Assembly: GCA_025999935.1 (NCBI GenBank)
Contig: BNXY01000006.1
Location: 14,421-78,420 of the forward strand
DNA from: Bacteroidia bacterium
GTDB taxonomy: Bacteria > Bacteroidota > Bacteroidia > Bacteroidales > Azobacteroidaceae
Length of the DNA stretch: 64,000 nt
Direction: 5' to 3'
A model generated the notes under the pieces. It was not told where the DNA came from. It made no database searches and worked only from the letters and a program-made list of their open reading frames with translations. Made by a program: the position numbers and the translations under genes. Shown here one piece after another: positions 9,830 through 18,837 of the stretch (positions within the stretch are counted from its first letter, which is position 1; every line of letters starts with the position of its first letter).

Positions 9830-11025
9830 CTTGTTTTTTCTTTCCGAAACGCCACCAATATATAAATTAGCGAGGCGCACGCCAATCCAAATTCAAAGAG
9901 AAACAATCCGCTATATCCTGTTTTGTCGGCGACGTGTCCGCTGAGTGCGGCGATGCAGATACCGCTGAATTGGGCAATTACCGTTTGAATGGTAAAATCG
10001 GTACCTTCCCGTCCTTCGCGTACGCAGTCCATGGCAATGGTATAAACGGCTACGGTTGCCATTCCGTAACTTCCCCACAACAAGAGGATTCCTACATACA
10101 ACAATTGTATTTCCGGATTTGGATTCGTGGAAACCAAGTAGAAATAAAAAGTGGTAAAAAGAATCAGGATGGCAAACAAGATGCGGGAATGGAAACGCCC
10201 GATTCTTCGGATGATAAAGCCCGCCAGAAAAGAGGCGACCAATCCGGTAGCGGTTCCGAAAAAGCCGCTCATTTTGCCGATCTCTTTGATGTCATACCCC
10301 AAATCCACCAAATAGGGTCGCATCATGGCTAAAGTGCCAATCATGGCGGAATAATACAAAAGCAGGAAACCAATTTGTTTTCCGATGCCGGGCTGGGCAA
10401 AAAAATGCAGGATGTCGCGCATACTCGCCCGTTGCGCTTTTTCAATTTTAGGCTTGATTTTCAAACCTTTATTGAAGAGCAAGGGTAATAAAGCAACGAC
10501 GACAAACAACGCCAGAAAAGGGAGCAGGCTGTTCCATCCAATCTGTTTGAACAACAGCAACAACAAGCCTCCGCCAATCATTGCTCCGCCAAAACTGCCC
10601 ATGGCTTGCATACTGTTGACGAGGCTCTTGTCTTTCTTTTTGAACGAAAGCACGGCTAAAGCATCCGTAGCAATATCCTGCGTGGCAGAAGCCACAAAAG
10701 AGATAATGATAAGTGTAAGTATGGTTGAAAAGTTGGTATTCACGTTCAGAAACGCCACCGAAAAGATGATCGCGGCATAGACCAATTCCGAAGAGAATAT
10801 CCACCGTTTGTAGTCGTTTACGGTAGTTGAGTAGCGGTCGATAACGGGCGACCAAAGAAATTTCAGTATCCAAGGGAGTTTAATAAGTTGCAAGAAACCG
10901 ATGGAAGTCAGGGTAAAATTTTCCTGCCGCATCAATACCGGAATCACCGTTGAGAAGAAACTCATCGGAATCGTTTGCGCAATGTATAAGCAAAAGAAAG
11001 TAAATGTATTTTTTTTGTTAATCAT
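9826..11025 (-). CDS. MFS permease of the AmpG/RhtX-FptX type
   Basis: A 399-residue inner-membrane protein with about 12 hydrophobic segments. N-terminal text (FFCLYIAQTIPMSFFSTVIP, LPWILKFLWSPVIDRY) is characteristic of the peptide-acetyl-CoA/AmpG branch of the major facilitator superfamily. That branch includes single-protein siderophore permeases such as FptX and RhtX. The ATG at 11025 is preferred over 11061 because the extra residues are not part of the first membrane segment. It lies 75 bases after a TonB-dependent receptor gene and overlaps hemN by 4 bases. Context therefore favours import of a siderophore, porphyrin or iron chelate rather than muropeptide recycling; this is inference. 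Confidence 0.85.
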   Translation of the reverse strand: MINKKNTFTFFCLYIAQTIPMSFFSTVIPVLMRQENFTLTSIGFLQLIKLPWILKFLWSPVIDRYSTTVNDYKRWIFSSELVYAAIIFSVAFLNVNTNFSTILTLIIISFVASATQDIATDALAVLSFKKKDKSLVNSMQAMGSFGGAMIGGGLLLLLFKQIGWNSLLPFLALFVVVALLPLLFNKGLKIKPKIEKAQRASMRDILHFFAQPGIGKQIGFLLLYYSAMIGTLAMMRPYLVDLGYDIKEIGKMSGFFGTATGLVASFLAGFIIRRIGRFHSRILFAILILFTTFYFYLVSTNPNPEIQLLYVGILLLWGSYGMATVAVYTIAMDCVREGREGTDFTIQTVIAQFSGICIAALSGHVADKTGYSGLFLFEFGLACASLIYILVAFRKEKTR

Positions 11026-11100
11026 AATTTCAAACTGAAAGTGTACAGAAAACAACCCCAAAAGTAGGATTTTTTTTTGGAATTATCAATGATTTTGCGT

Positions 11101-13173
11101 TTATTTCAGTTTCACACTAAGACTTGTCCCGCACGTAAAAGGCTTCCCTTTCTGAGCATAACCCTGTCCGCCTGTTTCAAAATAGAAAGCGGTATATTCT
11201 GTATTGCTTATATTTCTCGCCCAAATCGATAGGGTTGCAATGCCTTTTGAGACAGCTATTTTCCCGTTTAATAGTCCGTAATAGGGTTGGGAAACGGCAT
11301 TGTCTTCGTTCCAATAAATGCGACCGGCGCCGCTGTAATTGAGGTTTACCGTCATCCGGTCAATTCGTTTGCTTGTCAGTGGTATTTGGTAGTCGCCTCC
11401 GAGTACAAAAGTATGAGACGGAACCAAAGGCAGATATTTTCCTGCATAATCAAGCGTTTCGCTGCGTTTGTATTCTTTGAATGTTGCCTGCGTATAACCC
11501 CAATTCGTATAAAAAGTGAAGCCGTTGAAAAGAGCGCCTTGCAAGCTAATTTCCGCCCCTTTGCTTTCGGAACGCCCCGCATTAGTAAGCCTTTGTCCGA
11601 TTCCACTTGGGAGCGGTTGGGTAATCTGTTGATTTTTCCAATCAATATAGAAAAGGCAGATTTCCGATTTCAAGCGGTCATCCCAAAAGGATAATTTGGA
11701 ACCAATTTCGTAATTCCAACTATATTCGGGGTCGAACGAACGGTCTTCGTCCCGCTCAAAAGACGAATTGAATCCTCCTGTCTTATATCCTTTAGAAACA
11801 GATACATATAGCATCTTTGAAGTGGGGAGCGTATATTGCAAAGCCATTTTTGGCGTTACCTGACTGAAATGCAATTGGCTGTCGAAAGCATCGGTTTGTT
11901 CCTGTCCGGCAGACGTATTTTTATACGCTACATAATCGTTGGATGCTTTTTCGTAATCGTAACGAGCGCCTAATGTAAGCGACAAGCGATCTATAAATAA
12001 ATCATTCAGAATGGATTGATGATAAAATGAAATGCCGGAAGTAGGAATATCATACAGTTTTTGCGTATCATAATTTGCCGCTTTATACTCGGTCGTCACA
12101 TCATTATCTATCGCTTGGCGAAAAGCAAAAACGCCGAAAAGCCATTTGTACCAACTGCCGGAAACAGATTTGATATTTATTTCCTGCGACACGGTCGATT
12201 GCTTTTGATTCTGCTTGGCAAAATATTTATTTTCGGGCGTAAAATCTTGGTCAACTCCCTGTTTGTCGGAGAGATGCTGAAACGCCGTTTGACTATTGAT
12301 ACTGAACTGTTCGGTTGTATAAATCAAGGTGGCGCCGGTGGAAGAAATGGTACGCTTATATGAACTGTAATCATTATAATTGACATCGCCTGTTTTTTTC
12401 GTGTCGGCATCAACCACGGCATACGGATAACCGCCTTGGTCTAAATAATCCAAACTTTGCATCAATTTCAGGCTGAGATTGGGTTTAATCCGCCATTCCA
12501 AACGGATACGCCCGCTACCGGAATCGGAATTATCCGCTTTATTTCCGGTGTATTGATTGGTAAAATAACCGTCTGAATGATTGTAATTGCCTGAAACGGA
12601 ATATCCAAACGAGTTGTTTATTTTTTCGTAATGCGCCGCGCTCCCGCCCAAATTGGTATAATTTCCGGCAGAAGCAGAAATCAAGGTTTCCTGATATTGC
12701 AAGGGCGATTTGGTGTAAACATTAATCAATCCGCCCATCGTATTTCGACCATACAGCGTACCTTGCGGGCCTCGAAGCACTTCCATGTAATCGATTTCGT
12801 TCAGGTCGAAGTCGAAAGCCGATTTTTCAAAATAAGGAATGCCATCCACATACAAACCAATGGATGGAGAATTGATTTTAGAACCGATTCCCCGGATATA
12901 CACCGGCGAAGTGAGTTTGGATCCGTAATCCGGAATAAACAGATTGGGAACCAACGCGCTGATGTCTTTGATTCCGATAATATTTTGATTTTCAATATTT
13001 CCCCGGTTGATAGTTGAAGTGGAAACCGGCAGTGTGCGGAAATTTCCGTCATATTTGAATGAACGAATAACCACCTCGTCTAAAGAAATCTCTTTGACTT
13101 TAAGCGTATCGGTTTCTCCGGCAAAAAGATTGAAACAGAATAGAATACTTGCTACAAAAAAAATAAATCTCAT
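11101..13173 (-). CDS. TonB-dependent outer-membrane receptor (siderophore-type)
   Basis: A 690-residue outer-membrane receptor. A signal peptide (residues 1-19, ending around NLFAG) precedes a TonB-box-like stretch (SLDEVVIRSF). The plug follows (about residues 45-160), with conserved YIRGIGS, LYVDGIPY and VLRGPQGTLYGRNTMGG. The remainder is a beta-barrel ending in an aromatic-poor strand (FTCGTSLSVKLK). Unlike SusC proteins it has no STN or carboxypeptidase-like N-terminal extension and no SusD partner. Its length and plug resemble receptors for siderophores or other small chelates. The permease gene downstream and the flippase gene 4 bases upstream are in the same direction. Confidence 0.9.
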   Translation of the reverse strand: MRFIFFVASILFCFNLFAGETDTLKVKEISLDEVVIRSFKYDGNFRTLPVSTSTINRGNIENQNIIGIKDISALVPNLFIPDYGSKLTSPVYIRGIGSKINSPSIGLYVDGIPYFEKSAFDFDLNEIDYMEVLRGPQGTLYGRNTMGGLINVYTKSPLQYQETLISASAGNYTNLGGSAAHYEKINNSFGYSVSGNYNHSDGYFTNQYTGNKADNSDSGSGRIRLEWRIKPNLSLKLMQSLDYLDQGGYPYAVVDADTKKTGDVNYNDYSSYKRTISSTGATLIYTTEQFSINSQTAFQHLSDKQGVDQDFTPENKYFAKQNQKQSTVSQEINIKSVSGSWYKWLFGVFAFRQAIDNDVTTEYKAANYDTQKLYDIPTSGISFYHQSILNDLFIDRLSLTLGARYDYEKASNDYVAYKNTSAGQEQTDAFDSQLHFSQVTPKMALQYTLPTSKMLYVSVSKGYKTGGFNSSFERDEDRSFDPEYSWNYEIGSKLSFWDDRLKSEICLFYIDWKNQQITQPLPSGIGQRLTNAGRSESKGAEISLQGALFNGFTFYTNWGYTQATFKEYKRSETLDYAGKYLPLVPSHTFVLGGDYQIPLTSKRIDRMTVNLNYSGAGRIYWNEDNAVSQPYYGLLNGKIAVSKGIATLSIWARNISNTEYTAFYFETGGQGYAQKGKPFTCGTSLSVKLK

Positions 13174-13177
13174 AAGC

Positions 13178-14674
13178 TTAGTTTTGTTTTAGATAACGAT
13201 TGAGATAGGGAATATCTTTCAAAGACAAATCCCGCCGGATCAAGACCAGTAAATAAATACCGATTAATATTGTCCGGAATCCCAATCGAATATATAAATT
13301 TTCAATGGGTATGAATATTGCGATACAATACAAGAGCAGGGCAAGTCCGGAATAGAGGAAAATCGTTTTCAAATCGTATTTTATCGGATAATGCTTCTGT
13401 CCGACAAAATACGAAAAAAGCATGATCAATCCGTTGCCGGTAAATGCCGCCCAAGCACAAGCCTTGTAACTATATAAAGGAATAAAAATAATGTTTAAGG
13501 TAATAATCACAATGCAACCGGTCACGGAAAAAATGGTTCCCCAATAGGTTTTGTCCGATAATTTATACCAAATTGAAAGATTGAAATAAACCGCAAAGAA
13601 CAGTTCGCCAATCAAAACAATAGGTACAACCGATAATCCGGCCCAATAGTTAGAATTAATAAAATACTTGATAATATCTAAATAAAACATTACGCTGAGA
13701 AAAACGAGTAATCCGAAGATAACGAAATATTTCATGACATCGGAATAAGATTGTTTCGCATTTTTATCTTTGCTTTTTTCAAAAACAAACGGCTCGTAAG
13801 CATAACGGAAAGCTTGCGTAAACATCATCATGATTAAGGCAATTTTGAAACAAGCGCTGTAAATTCCCAATTCACTTTTCCAATGTGCGTGGTCTGGATA
13901 GACCTCCGGAAAGACCAATTTGTCCACCACCTGATTGCTCATTCCGGCTAAGCCCATTAGCATTAACGGGAAACAGTAACGGAATATTTTTTTTGCCAAT
14001 GCCCAATCGAAACTATATTTAAACCCGGTCAATTCGGCAAAAAGACAGGCAGTTTGAATACCGGTAGCCAGCAAATTGGAAATAAATATGTATCCCAAAC
14101 GAAAATCGCCATTCCAAAACCACGCGATTAAAGACGGATAATGTCGGTCTATCCAAGGGCAAATCAATAAAAAGAAGACACAAAAGACACTATACAGTAC
14201 CACATTCAGTACTTTCAAAAAACCAAATTTGATGGGTCTTTTCTTATAACGCAGGTAAGCGAAAGGAATAGCGCTGATGGCATCCATTCCCAAAATAAGG
14301 ATAATCAGGCGAATATAGTTGCTTGGGGCATCATCGTCCCAGAAAAAATTTCGAACAAACGGGAGAAATCCCAAAAAGACCACAAAAAACAAGGCCACGA
14401 TACCGCCGATACTAAGCAAAGTGGTGGAATAAACCGCATCTACTTTGTATTTGTCTGTTTGGTTGACAAAACGAAAAAATCCGGTTTCCATGCCGAAAGT
14501 AAGCACAACGAGGAACAATGCCATATAGGCGTATAGATAATTCATCATGCCAAAGTCGTCCGGCAGAAGCGTATAAGTGAACAGCGGCACCATCAACCAA
14601 GTAATCATTTTTGACACAATGGTTGTTCCGCCGTAGATAACGCTGTCTTTAATTAATGATTTTGTTTCTAACAC
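13178..14674 (-). CDS. Polysaccharide biosynthesis flippase (Wzx/MATE-like)
   Basis: A 498-residue integral membrane protein with about 14 hydrophobic segments. The N-terminus KDSVIYGGTTIVSKMITWLM and the segment FRFVNQTDK match the polysaccharide-export (PST/Wzx) family of lipid-linked oligosaccharide flippases. A Polysacc_synt_C-like half follows. It is the first gene of the minus-strand unit that continues with the TonB receptor, permease, hemN and hemG; only 4 bases separate it from the receptor gene. Why a flippase heads this unit is unclear; it may simply be a neighbour placed under a shared promoter. Confidence 0.87.
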   Translation of the reverse strand: MLETKSLIKDSVIYGGTTIVSKMITWLMVPLFTYTLLPDDFGMMNYLYAYMALFLVVLTFGMETGFFRFVNQTDKYKVDAVYSTTLLSIGGIVALFFVVFLGFLPFVRNFFWDDDAPSNYIRLIILILGMDAISAIPFAYLRYKKRPIKFGFLKVLNVVLYSVFCVFFLLICPWIDRHYPSLIAWFWNGDFRLGYIFISNLLATGIQTACLFAELTGFKYSFDWALAKKIFRYCFPLMLMGLAGMSNQVVDKLVFPEVYPDHAHWKSELGIYSACFKIALIMMMFTQAFRYAYEPFVFEKSKDKNAKQSYSDVMKYFVIFGLLVFLSVMFYLDIIKYFINSNYWAGLSVVPIVLIGELFFAVYFNLSIWYKLSDKTYWGTIFSVTGCIVIITLNIIFIPLYSYKACAWAAFTGNGLIMLFSYFVGQKHYPIKYDLKTIFLYSGLALLLYCIAIFIPIENLYIRLGFRTILIGIYLLVLIRRDLSLKDIPYLNRYLKQN

Positions 14675-14714
14675 AAAAAATAACGTTGTTATGAATTTTC
14701 CGAATGATAAGGCG

Positions 14715-14722
14715 CAAAGTTA
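14715..14722 (-). promoter_or_regulatory. -7 box for the flippase-to-hemG unit
   Basis: TAACTTTG on the minus strand matches TAnnTTTG and lies 41 bases upstream of the flippase start. A clear -33 TTTG is not seen. It is the only good box upstream of the five-gene run. Confidence 0.45.
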
Positions 14723-14806
14723 GTTAAAATTTTGGCTTTAGAAAAATATATCTTCATTTTCCGGCACGAATTTGACCATACGAAAGGGATATTGTTTATT
14801 GATAAG

Positions 14807-15499
14807 TTATGTGAAAAGCAGTTTGATTTTTTTCTCCAAAATAGCCATCCCAATACTTGCCTTTTCTTTGATAACAGTCACATTGGAAGAAACATCCACG
14901 TTATTAGGGTCAATGAGAAAAACAGGAGCGCTTCTCTTTACATAACGAATTAAACCGGCTGCCGGATAGACTTGCATGGAAGTGCCGACAATAACTACCA
15001 TATCAGCTGTGGAAACAATCTCCATCGCTTTTTCAATCAAAGGAACCGCTTCGCCAAACCAGACGATAAAAGGCCGGAGAACCGAACCATCTTCCGCCTT
15101 TTCTTCCGGAAGAATCGCCCTCGTCCCAATTTCATAAATGCTTGTTTTATCGGCATTGCAGGCTTTGGTCAATTCGCCATGCAAATGAATGACCGTTGAA
15201 CTACCGGCTCTTTCATGCAAGTTATCCACATTTTGAGTGATGATCGAAACGGAATACGATTTCTCCAATTCCGCAATAATTTTATGCCCTTGATTCGGCG
15301 CAACACTATTGAGTTGAGCGCGTCTATCATTATAAAACTGTTGCACCAGCACGGGATTGCGATGCCAACCCTCAATACTCGCAACCTCCATAACGTCGTA
15401 CTGCTCCCACAGTCCATTGGAATCCCGAAAAGTTGATATGCCGCTTTCGGCGCTCATTCCGGCGCCGGTTAAAAATACAATGTGTTGTTTGTTGCTCAT
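14807..15499 (-). CDS. cobB: Sir2-family NAD-dependent protein deacylase
   Basis: A 230-residue sirtuin that removes acyl groups from lysines using NAD. The NAD-binding motifs are clear: GAGMSAESGISTFRD near residue 12, TQNVDNLHERAG near 101 and the catalytic His in VIHLHGEL near 119. Tyr and Arg in the segment QQFYNDRRAQL match the pair that favours succinyl or malonyl groups in class III enzymes. The four zinc-binding cysteines of classical sirtuins are not intact: only one Cys (KACNADK) remains in the region, so the small domain probably folds without zinc. A truncated family length is normal for this branch. It is monocistronic, with the flippase downstream and an AraC-type regulator upstream. 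Confidence 0.9.
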   Translation of the reverse strand: MSNKQHIVFLTGAGMSAESGISTFRDSNGLWEQYDVMEVASIEGWHRNPVLVQQFYNDRRAQLNSVAPNQGHKIIAELEKSYSVSIITQNVDNLHERAGSSTVIHLHGELTKACNADKTSIYEIGTRAILPEEKAEDGSVLRPFIVWFGEAVPLIEKAMEIVSTADMVVIVGTSMQVYPAAGLIRYVKRSAPVFLIDPNNVDVSSNVTVIKEKASIGMAILEKKIKLLFT

Positions 15500-15574
15500 G
15501 ATTTATGTGAATTTTTTTACATCAGAAAAATAAAAGTAATTACGAAATATAGTTAAAAAAAACTTAAGTTTTTT

Positions 15575-16597
15575 TCATTCAATCCGTTGCTGTTTTCCAC
15601 ATATTGTTTTGAGATATTCGGTGGGTGTAATTCCCTCCTGCATCTTGAACACCTTATTAAACGAAGACTGATTTTTGAATCCGGAAGAAAGATAAATATA
15701 TTTCAAGGTATATTTCTGTGAATCTTCCTGCTGCATTAATTCCTTGACTTTTTCTATCCGGTAAAAATTGACAAGGTTATTGAAATTCATGTTTTCTTTG
15801 CTGTTGATTGCTTTGGACAGATAGGCAGGATTGATATTCAAGTCGTGAGCCATCTGCGTTAGTGAAAAATCTTCCTGAAGATAAGGCTGTTTGCTTGTAA
15901 AATACGCTACAATCTGGGTGTATATTTGCCTGTATTTTTCTTCTTCTTCATTTTCCGCTTCCAACAGATATTTTCTTTGTTCATCGTTCGCCAAACCAAT
16001 CGTATCCATCAACTGGGAAATTTGTATCCGGTGGAACCGGTGCATGTAATACAAACTATAACACACCAGCAGGAAAGCAGAAAATGCACTGATGATGTGC
16101 GCTTTCAATATATAGTGAGCAGGCATAATATCGAAATTGGGGTAAATGTCTCTAAACAAAACAGATGCGTAATAGCGCCGTAAAACCTGCGACAAAATGA
16201 TCGCCAGCGCCACCAGCAAAAAAACGAAACCCACCCATTTTGCGGCTTTTTTACCGGGATAAATCACATAAATACAGAGCGGCAGAACAGTGTACCAGAA
16301 AAACAAAGCTACTACACCTGCCGACAAGTCGAGAACAGTGATAGGAAACAGCACAACGAAAAGAAGGAGAAAATAAAGCGTGATAAGCTTTTTAGTGTAA
16401 ACGACCGGGACAACATACACTAAAACAATTGCTATTATGTGACCAAAGATTTCCAAAAATAAAATATATTTGAAAGGGTACGGCAATGGACTATATGAGC
16501 ATATTGCATAAACAGTAGATATTGCAACAAAGTATAAAATACCTAAAATAAATTGCTTAAATGTTTTTTCGTAAATCTGCAAATTTGTCTGGTTCAT
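15575..16597 (-). CDS. Membrane-anchored AraC-type transcriptional regulator (copy 1)
   Basis: A 340-residue protein with two halves. The first 200 residues contain about six hydrophobic segments (for example FILGILYFVAISTVYAICSY near residues 15-34). The last 110 residues are an AraC/XylS double HTH (SLTQMAHDLNINPAYLSKAI, then KYIYLSSGFKNQSSFNKVFK and GITPTEYLK). It is predicted to bind DNA from the inner membrane, perhaps sensing an envelope or lipophilic signal. The next gene upstream (16831-17841) is a close paralogue in the same orientation, so this is a tandem duplication. Function beyond regulation is unknown. Confidence 0.85.
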   Translation of the reverse strand: MNQTNLQIYEKTFKQFILGILYFVAISTVYAICSYSPLPYPFKYILFLEIFGHIIAIVLVYVVPVVYTKKLITLYFLLLFVVLFPITVLDLSAGVVALFFWYTVLPLCIYVIYPGKKAAKWVGFVFLLVALAIILSQVLRRYYASVLFRDIYPNFDIMPAHYILKAHIISAFSAFLLVCYSLYYMHRFHRIQISQLMDTIGLANDEQRKYLLEAENEEEEKYRQIYTQIVAYFTSKQPYLQEDFSLTQMAHDLNINPAYLSKAINSKENMNFNNLVNFYRIEKVKELMQQEDSQKYTLKYIYLSSGFKNQSSFNKVFKMQEGITPTEYLKTICGKQQRIE

Positions 16598-16618
16598 TTT
16601 TATGTATTTTTAACGGCA

Positions 16619-16649
16619 CGAAGGTACAAAAAAATTAAATAAAACCAAC
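16619..16649 (-). promoter_or_regulatory. Possible promoter for AraC-type copy 1
   Basis: On the minus strand TACCTTCG (16626-16619) matches seven of eight positions implied by TAnnTTTG, and GTTG (16649-16646) matches three of four of the -33 box, with 19 bases between. It lies 22 bases upstream of the start codon. Confidence 0.35.
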
Positions 16650-16830
16650 AATTTATGCAAGTCAATACAATTCTTTGGATATTTGTGTAATTATCGAACA
16701 AAAAATTTAAATTTTATGATTTGCATCCAAGCCGTACTTTCAAATTAAGGCTGTGAAAACTTTGTTATAACCCTGCCCGGCATAAGATGTTGCGTAAAGT
16801 ATGCTCTCCGGCAACACTTAAACTTTTTCA

Positions 16831-17841
16831 TCAACTTTCGCCGCTGTTTTCCTGATATTGTTTGAGATATTCGGAGGGGGTAACTCCCTCCTGCATTTTG
16901 AATGCTTTATTAAACGAAGACTGGCTATTGAATCCGGAAGAAAGATAGATGTATTTCAACCTGTATTTTGGGGAACCTTTCTGTTGCATTAATTCCTTGA
17001 CTTTTTCTATCCGGTAAAAATTGACAAGGCTGTTGAAACTCATATTTTCTTTGTTGTGGATTGCCCTGGACAAATAGGCGGGATTGATATTCAAGTCGTG
17101 AGCCATCTGCGTTAGTGAAAAATCTTCTCGAAGATAAGGCTGTTTGCTTGTAAAATATTCTATAATCCGGGCGTATATTTGCCTGTATTTTTCTGCCTCT
17201 TCATTTTTTCCCAATAAATTTTTATCTTTTTCGTCGTTATCCAAACCAATCGCATCCACCAACTGAGAAATTTGTATCTGATGAAACCGGTGCACATAAT
17301 ACATACAATAGCACACCATCAGAAAAGCGATAAATGCACTGACAACGTTGTCTATAAGCATAAGGTGAACATGCAAAGTGGCCGGAGGAAAAAAGCTACG
17401 CAGAACAGGTTCGTAATAATGCCATAAAATCTGCGAGGCAACGTACGCCGACACCATCATCAACAAGAAATAAGCTACCCATTTTACGGCTTTTTTATTG
17501 GGATAAACCACATAGATCCCGACCGGCAGACTCATGTGCCAAAAGAGCAAGGTGATTATACCTATCGACAAATTGAGGGTAATGCAAGGAAACATCAAAC
17601 CGATGAGAATAATAAAATAAGGAGTGATAAGTTTTTTGATATAAACGATTGGGACAAAATATACCACAACAATTGCCAATATATGAATAGCGGCCTCCAA
17701 AAAGAAAAGATAATTGAAAGGATATGACAATGGATAATACGAGTATATTGAAAGAAAAACGGATGCTACAATAAAGTACAGAATACCTAAAATAAATTGC
17801 TTAAGTGTTTTTTCGTAAATCACTGAATTATCCTGATCCAT
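16831..17841 (-). CDS. Membrane-anchored AraC-type transcriptional regulator (copy 2)
   Basis: A 336-residue paralogue of the preceding downstream gene, similar along its whole length: the same opening (IYEKTLKQFILGILYF), six hydrophobic segments and a C-terminal AraC HTH (SLTQMAHDLNINPAYLSRAI, GVTPSEYLK). The ATG at 17841 is chosen over one at 17871 because it aligns with the start of the paralogue. The hydrophobic halves have diverged more than the DNA-binding halves, suggesting that the copies sense different inputs while binding related sites. A good -7 box lies 114 bases upstream, giving a long untranslated leader. Confidence 0.85.
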   Translation of the reverse strand: MDQDNSVIYEKTLKQFILGILYFIVASVFLSIYSYYPLSYPFNYLFFLEAAIHILAIVVVYFVPIVYIKKLITPYFIILIGLMFPCITLNLSIGIITLLFWHMSLPVGIYVVYPNKKAVKWVAYFLLMMVSAYVASQILWHYYEPVLRSFFPPATLHVHLMLIDNVVSAFIAFLMVCYCMYYVHRFHQIQISQLVDAIGLDNDEKDKNLLGKNEEAEKYRQIYARIIEYFTSKQPYLREDFSLTQMAHDLNINPAYLSRAIHNKENMSFNSLVNFYRIEKVKELMQQKGSPKYRLKYIYLSSGFNSQSSFNKAFKMQEGVTPSEYLKQYQENSGES

Positions 17842-17954
17842 TATTATACTATTAAAATTTTTAAAAATCACAATTTACAAAGCAAATGCTTTATTTAATA
17901 ATAATCTGTCTTAATTTCTCACATTTATATAAACAATTGCTTTTATCAACGGCG

Positions 17955-17987
17955 CAAATATACAAAAAAATATTTTAAAATCCCAAT
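17955..17987 (-). promoter_or_regulatory. Promoter for AraC-type copy 2
   Basis: TATATTTG (17962-17955, minus strand) matches TAnnTTTG; ATTG (17987-17984) is a three-of-four -33 match 21 bases upstream. The region lies between the divergent regulator and PorT-like genes. Confidence 0.5.
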
Positions 17988-18112
17988 AATTTGTAATAAA
18001 AAAAATGCAATTATCCGAAATATTATGTATTTTTTCCCAATTCAACCTGCTTTTTACGCATAAAAGCAATAAGCTTTTTATTTTTACGTTATTATTTCGG
18101 AAAAGTATCGAA

Positions 18113-18817
18113 ATGAATAAGAGAATATCCATCATTATTAGCCTTCTGTTGTTAGTTTGCAGTCTTTTTGCACAGACGCAAAAGGTAAAGAATCAGCCTT
18201 ATGGCGATTATAAATTGTATCACTTCGGGATTACCATCGGAATGAATTTTCAGGATATGCTGTTGACCAATTCCGGTCTAACCAACGAAAACGGAGAAAC
18301 TTGGTATGCTACAATTCCCGATTATTCTCCCGGATTTACCGTGGGGCTGATCGCGGATATGTATCTGAATCCTTTTATGAATTTGCGTTTTACGCCTTCG
18401 CTTTCTTTTGGCGAAAAAAGTTTTGAATTTGTGGAACCGGATTTGAATGAAAGTTTTATAAGTTCTGTTCGTTCCAATTATCTGATGGCTCCTTTGGATT
18501 TGAAGTTTCGTTCAATGCGCCTGAACAATTACCGGCCGTATGCGCTTGCCGGCGTATATGCAGCGATCGATTTGGGGCGAAAATTGGATGAACCTATCCT
18601 TTTAAAGCCGATGAATTATGGACTTACCGTCGGTTTGGGCTGTGATTTTTATCTTCCGATTATCAAAATAGTTCCGGAAATCCGTTTTTGTTTCGGCTTG
18701 AACGATATTTTGGAGAAAAACCGCACCGACTTAACCGACCCCAGTATGAATAAATATCCGAACGCCCTTACCAAAGGCGTTTCCCGGATGATTATGATTA
18801 CGTTTAATTTTGAATGA
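18113..18817 (+). CDS. porT: PorT-like outer-membrane beta-barrel protein
   Basis: A 234-residue protein with a signal peptide (about residues 1-20, SLLLLVCSLFAQ) and a short eight-strand-like barrel. The segments YHFGITIGMNFQDM, FTVGLIADMYLNPFMNLRFTPSLSFGEK and the C-terminal Phe-containing strand MIMITFNFE resemble PorT, an outer-membrane factor needed for type IX secretion and gliding in Bacteroidetes. The ATG at 18113 is chosen because it opens the signal peptide; upstream codons in the same frame add a non-signal extension. It converges on cdsA, with 20 bases between the stops. Without other type IX genes nearby, the name rests on similarity alone and a general PorT-family barrel is the alternative. 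Confidence 0.7.
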   Translation: MNKRISIIISLLLLVCSLFAQTQKVKNQPYGDYKLYHFGITIGMNFQDMLLTNSGLTNENGETWYATIPDYSPGFTVGLIADMYLNPFMNLRFTPSLSFGEKSFEFVEPDLNESFISSVRSNYLMAPLDLKFRSMRLNNYRPYALAGVYAAIDLGRKLDEPILLKPMNYGLTVGLGCDFYLPIIKIVPEIRFCFGLNDILEKNRTDLTDPSMNKYPNALTKGVSRMIMITFNFE

Positions 18818-18837
18818 TTTTTTCAAATAACTACCTG

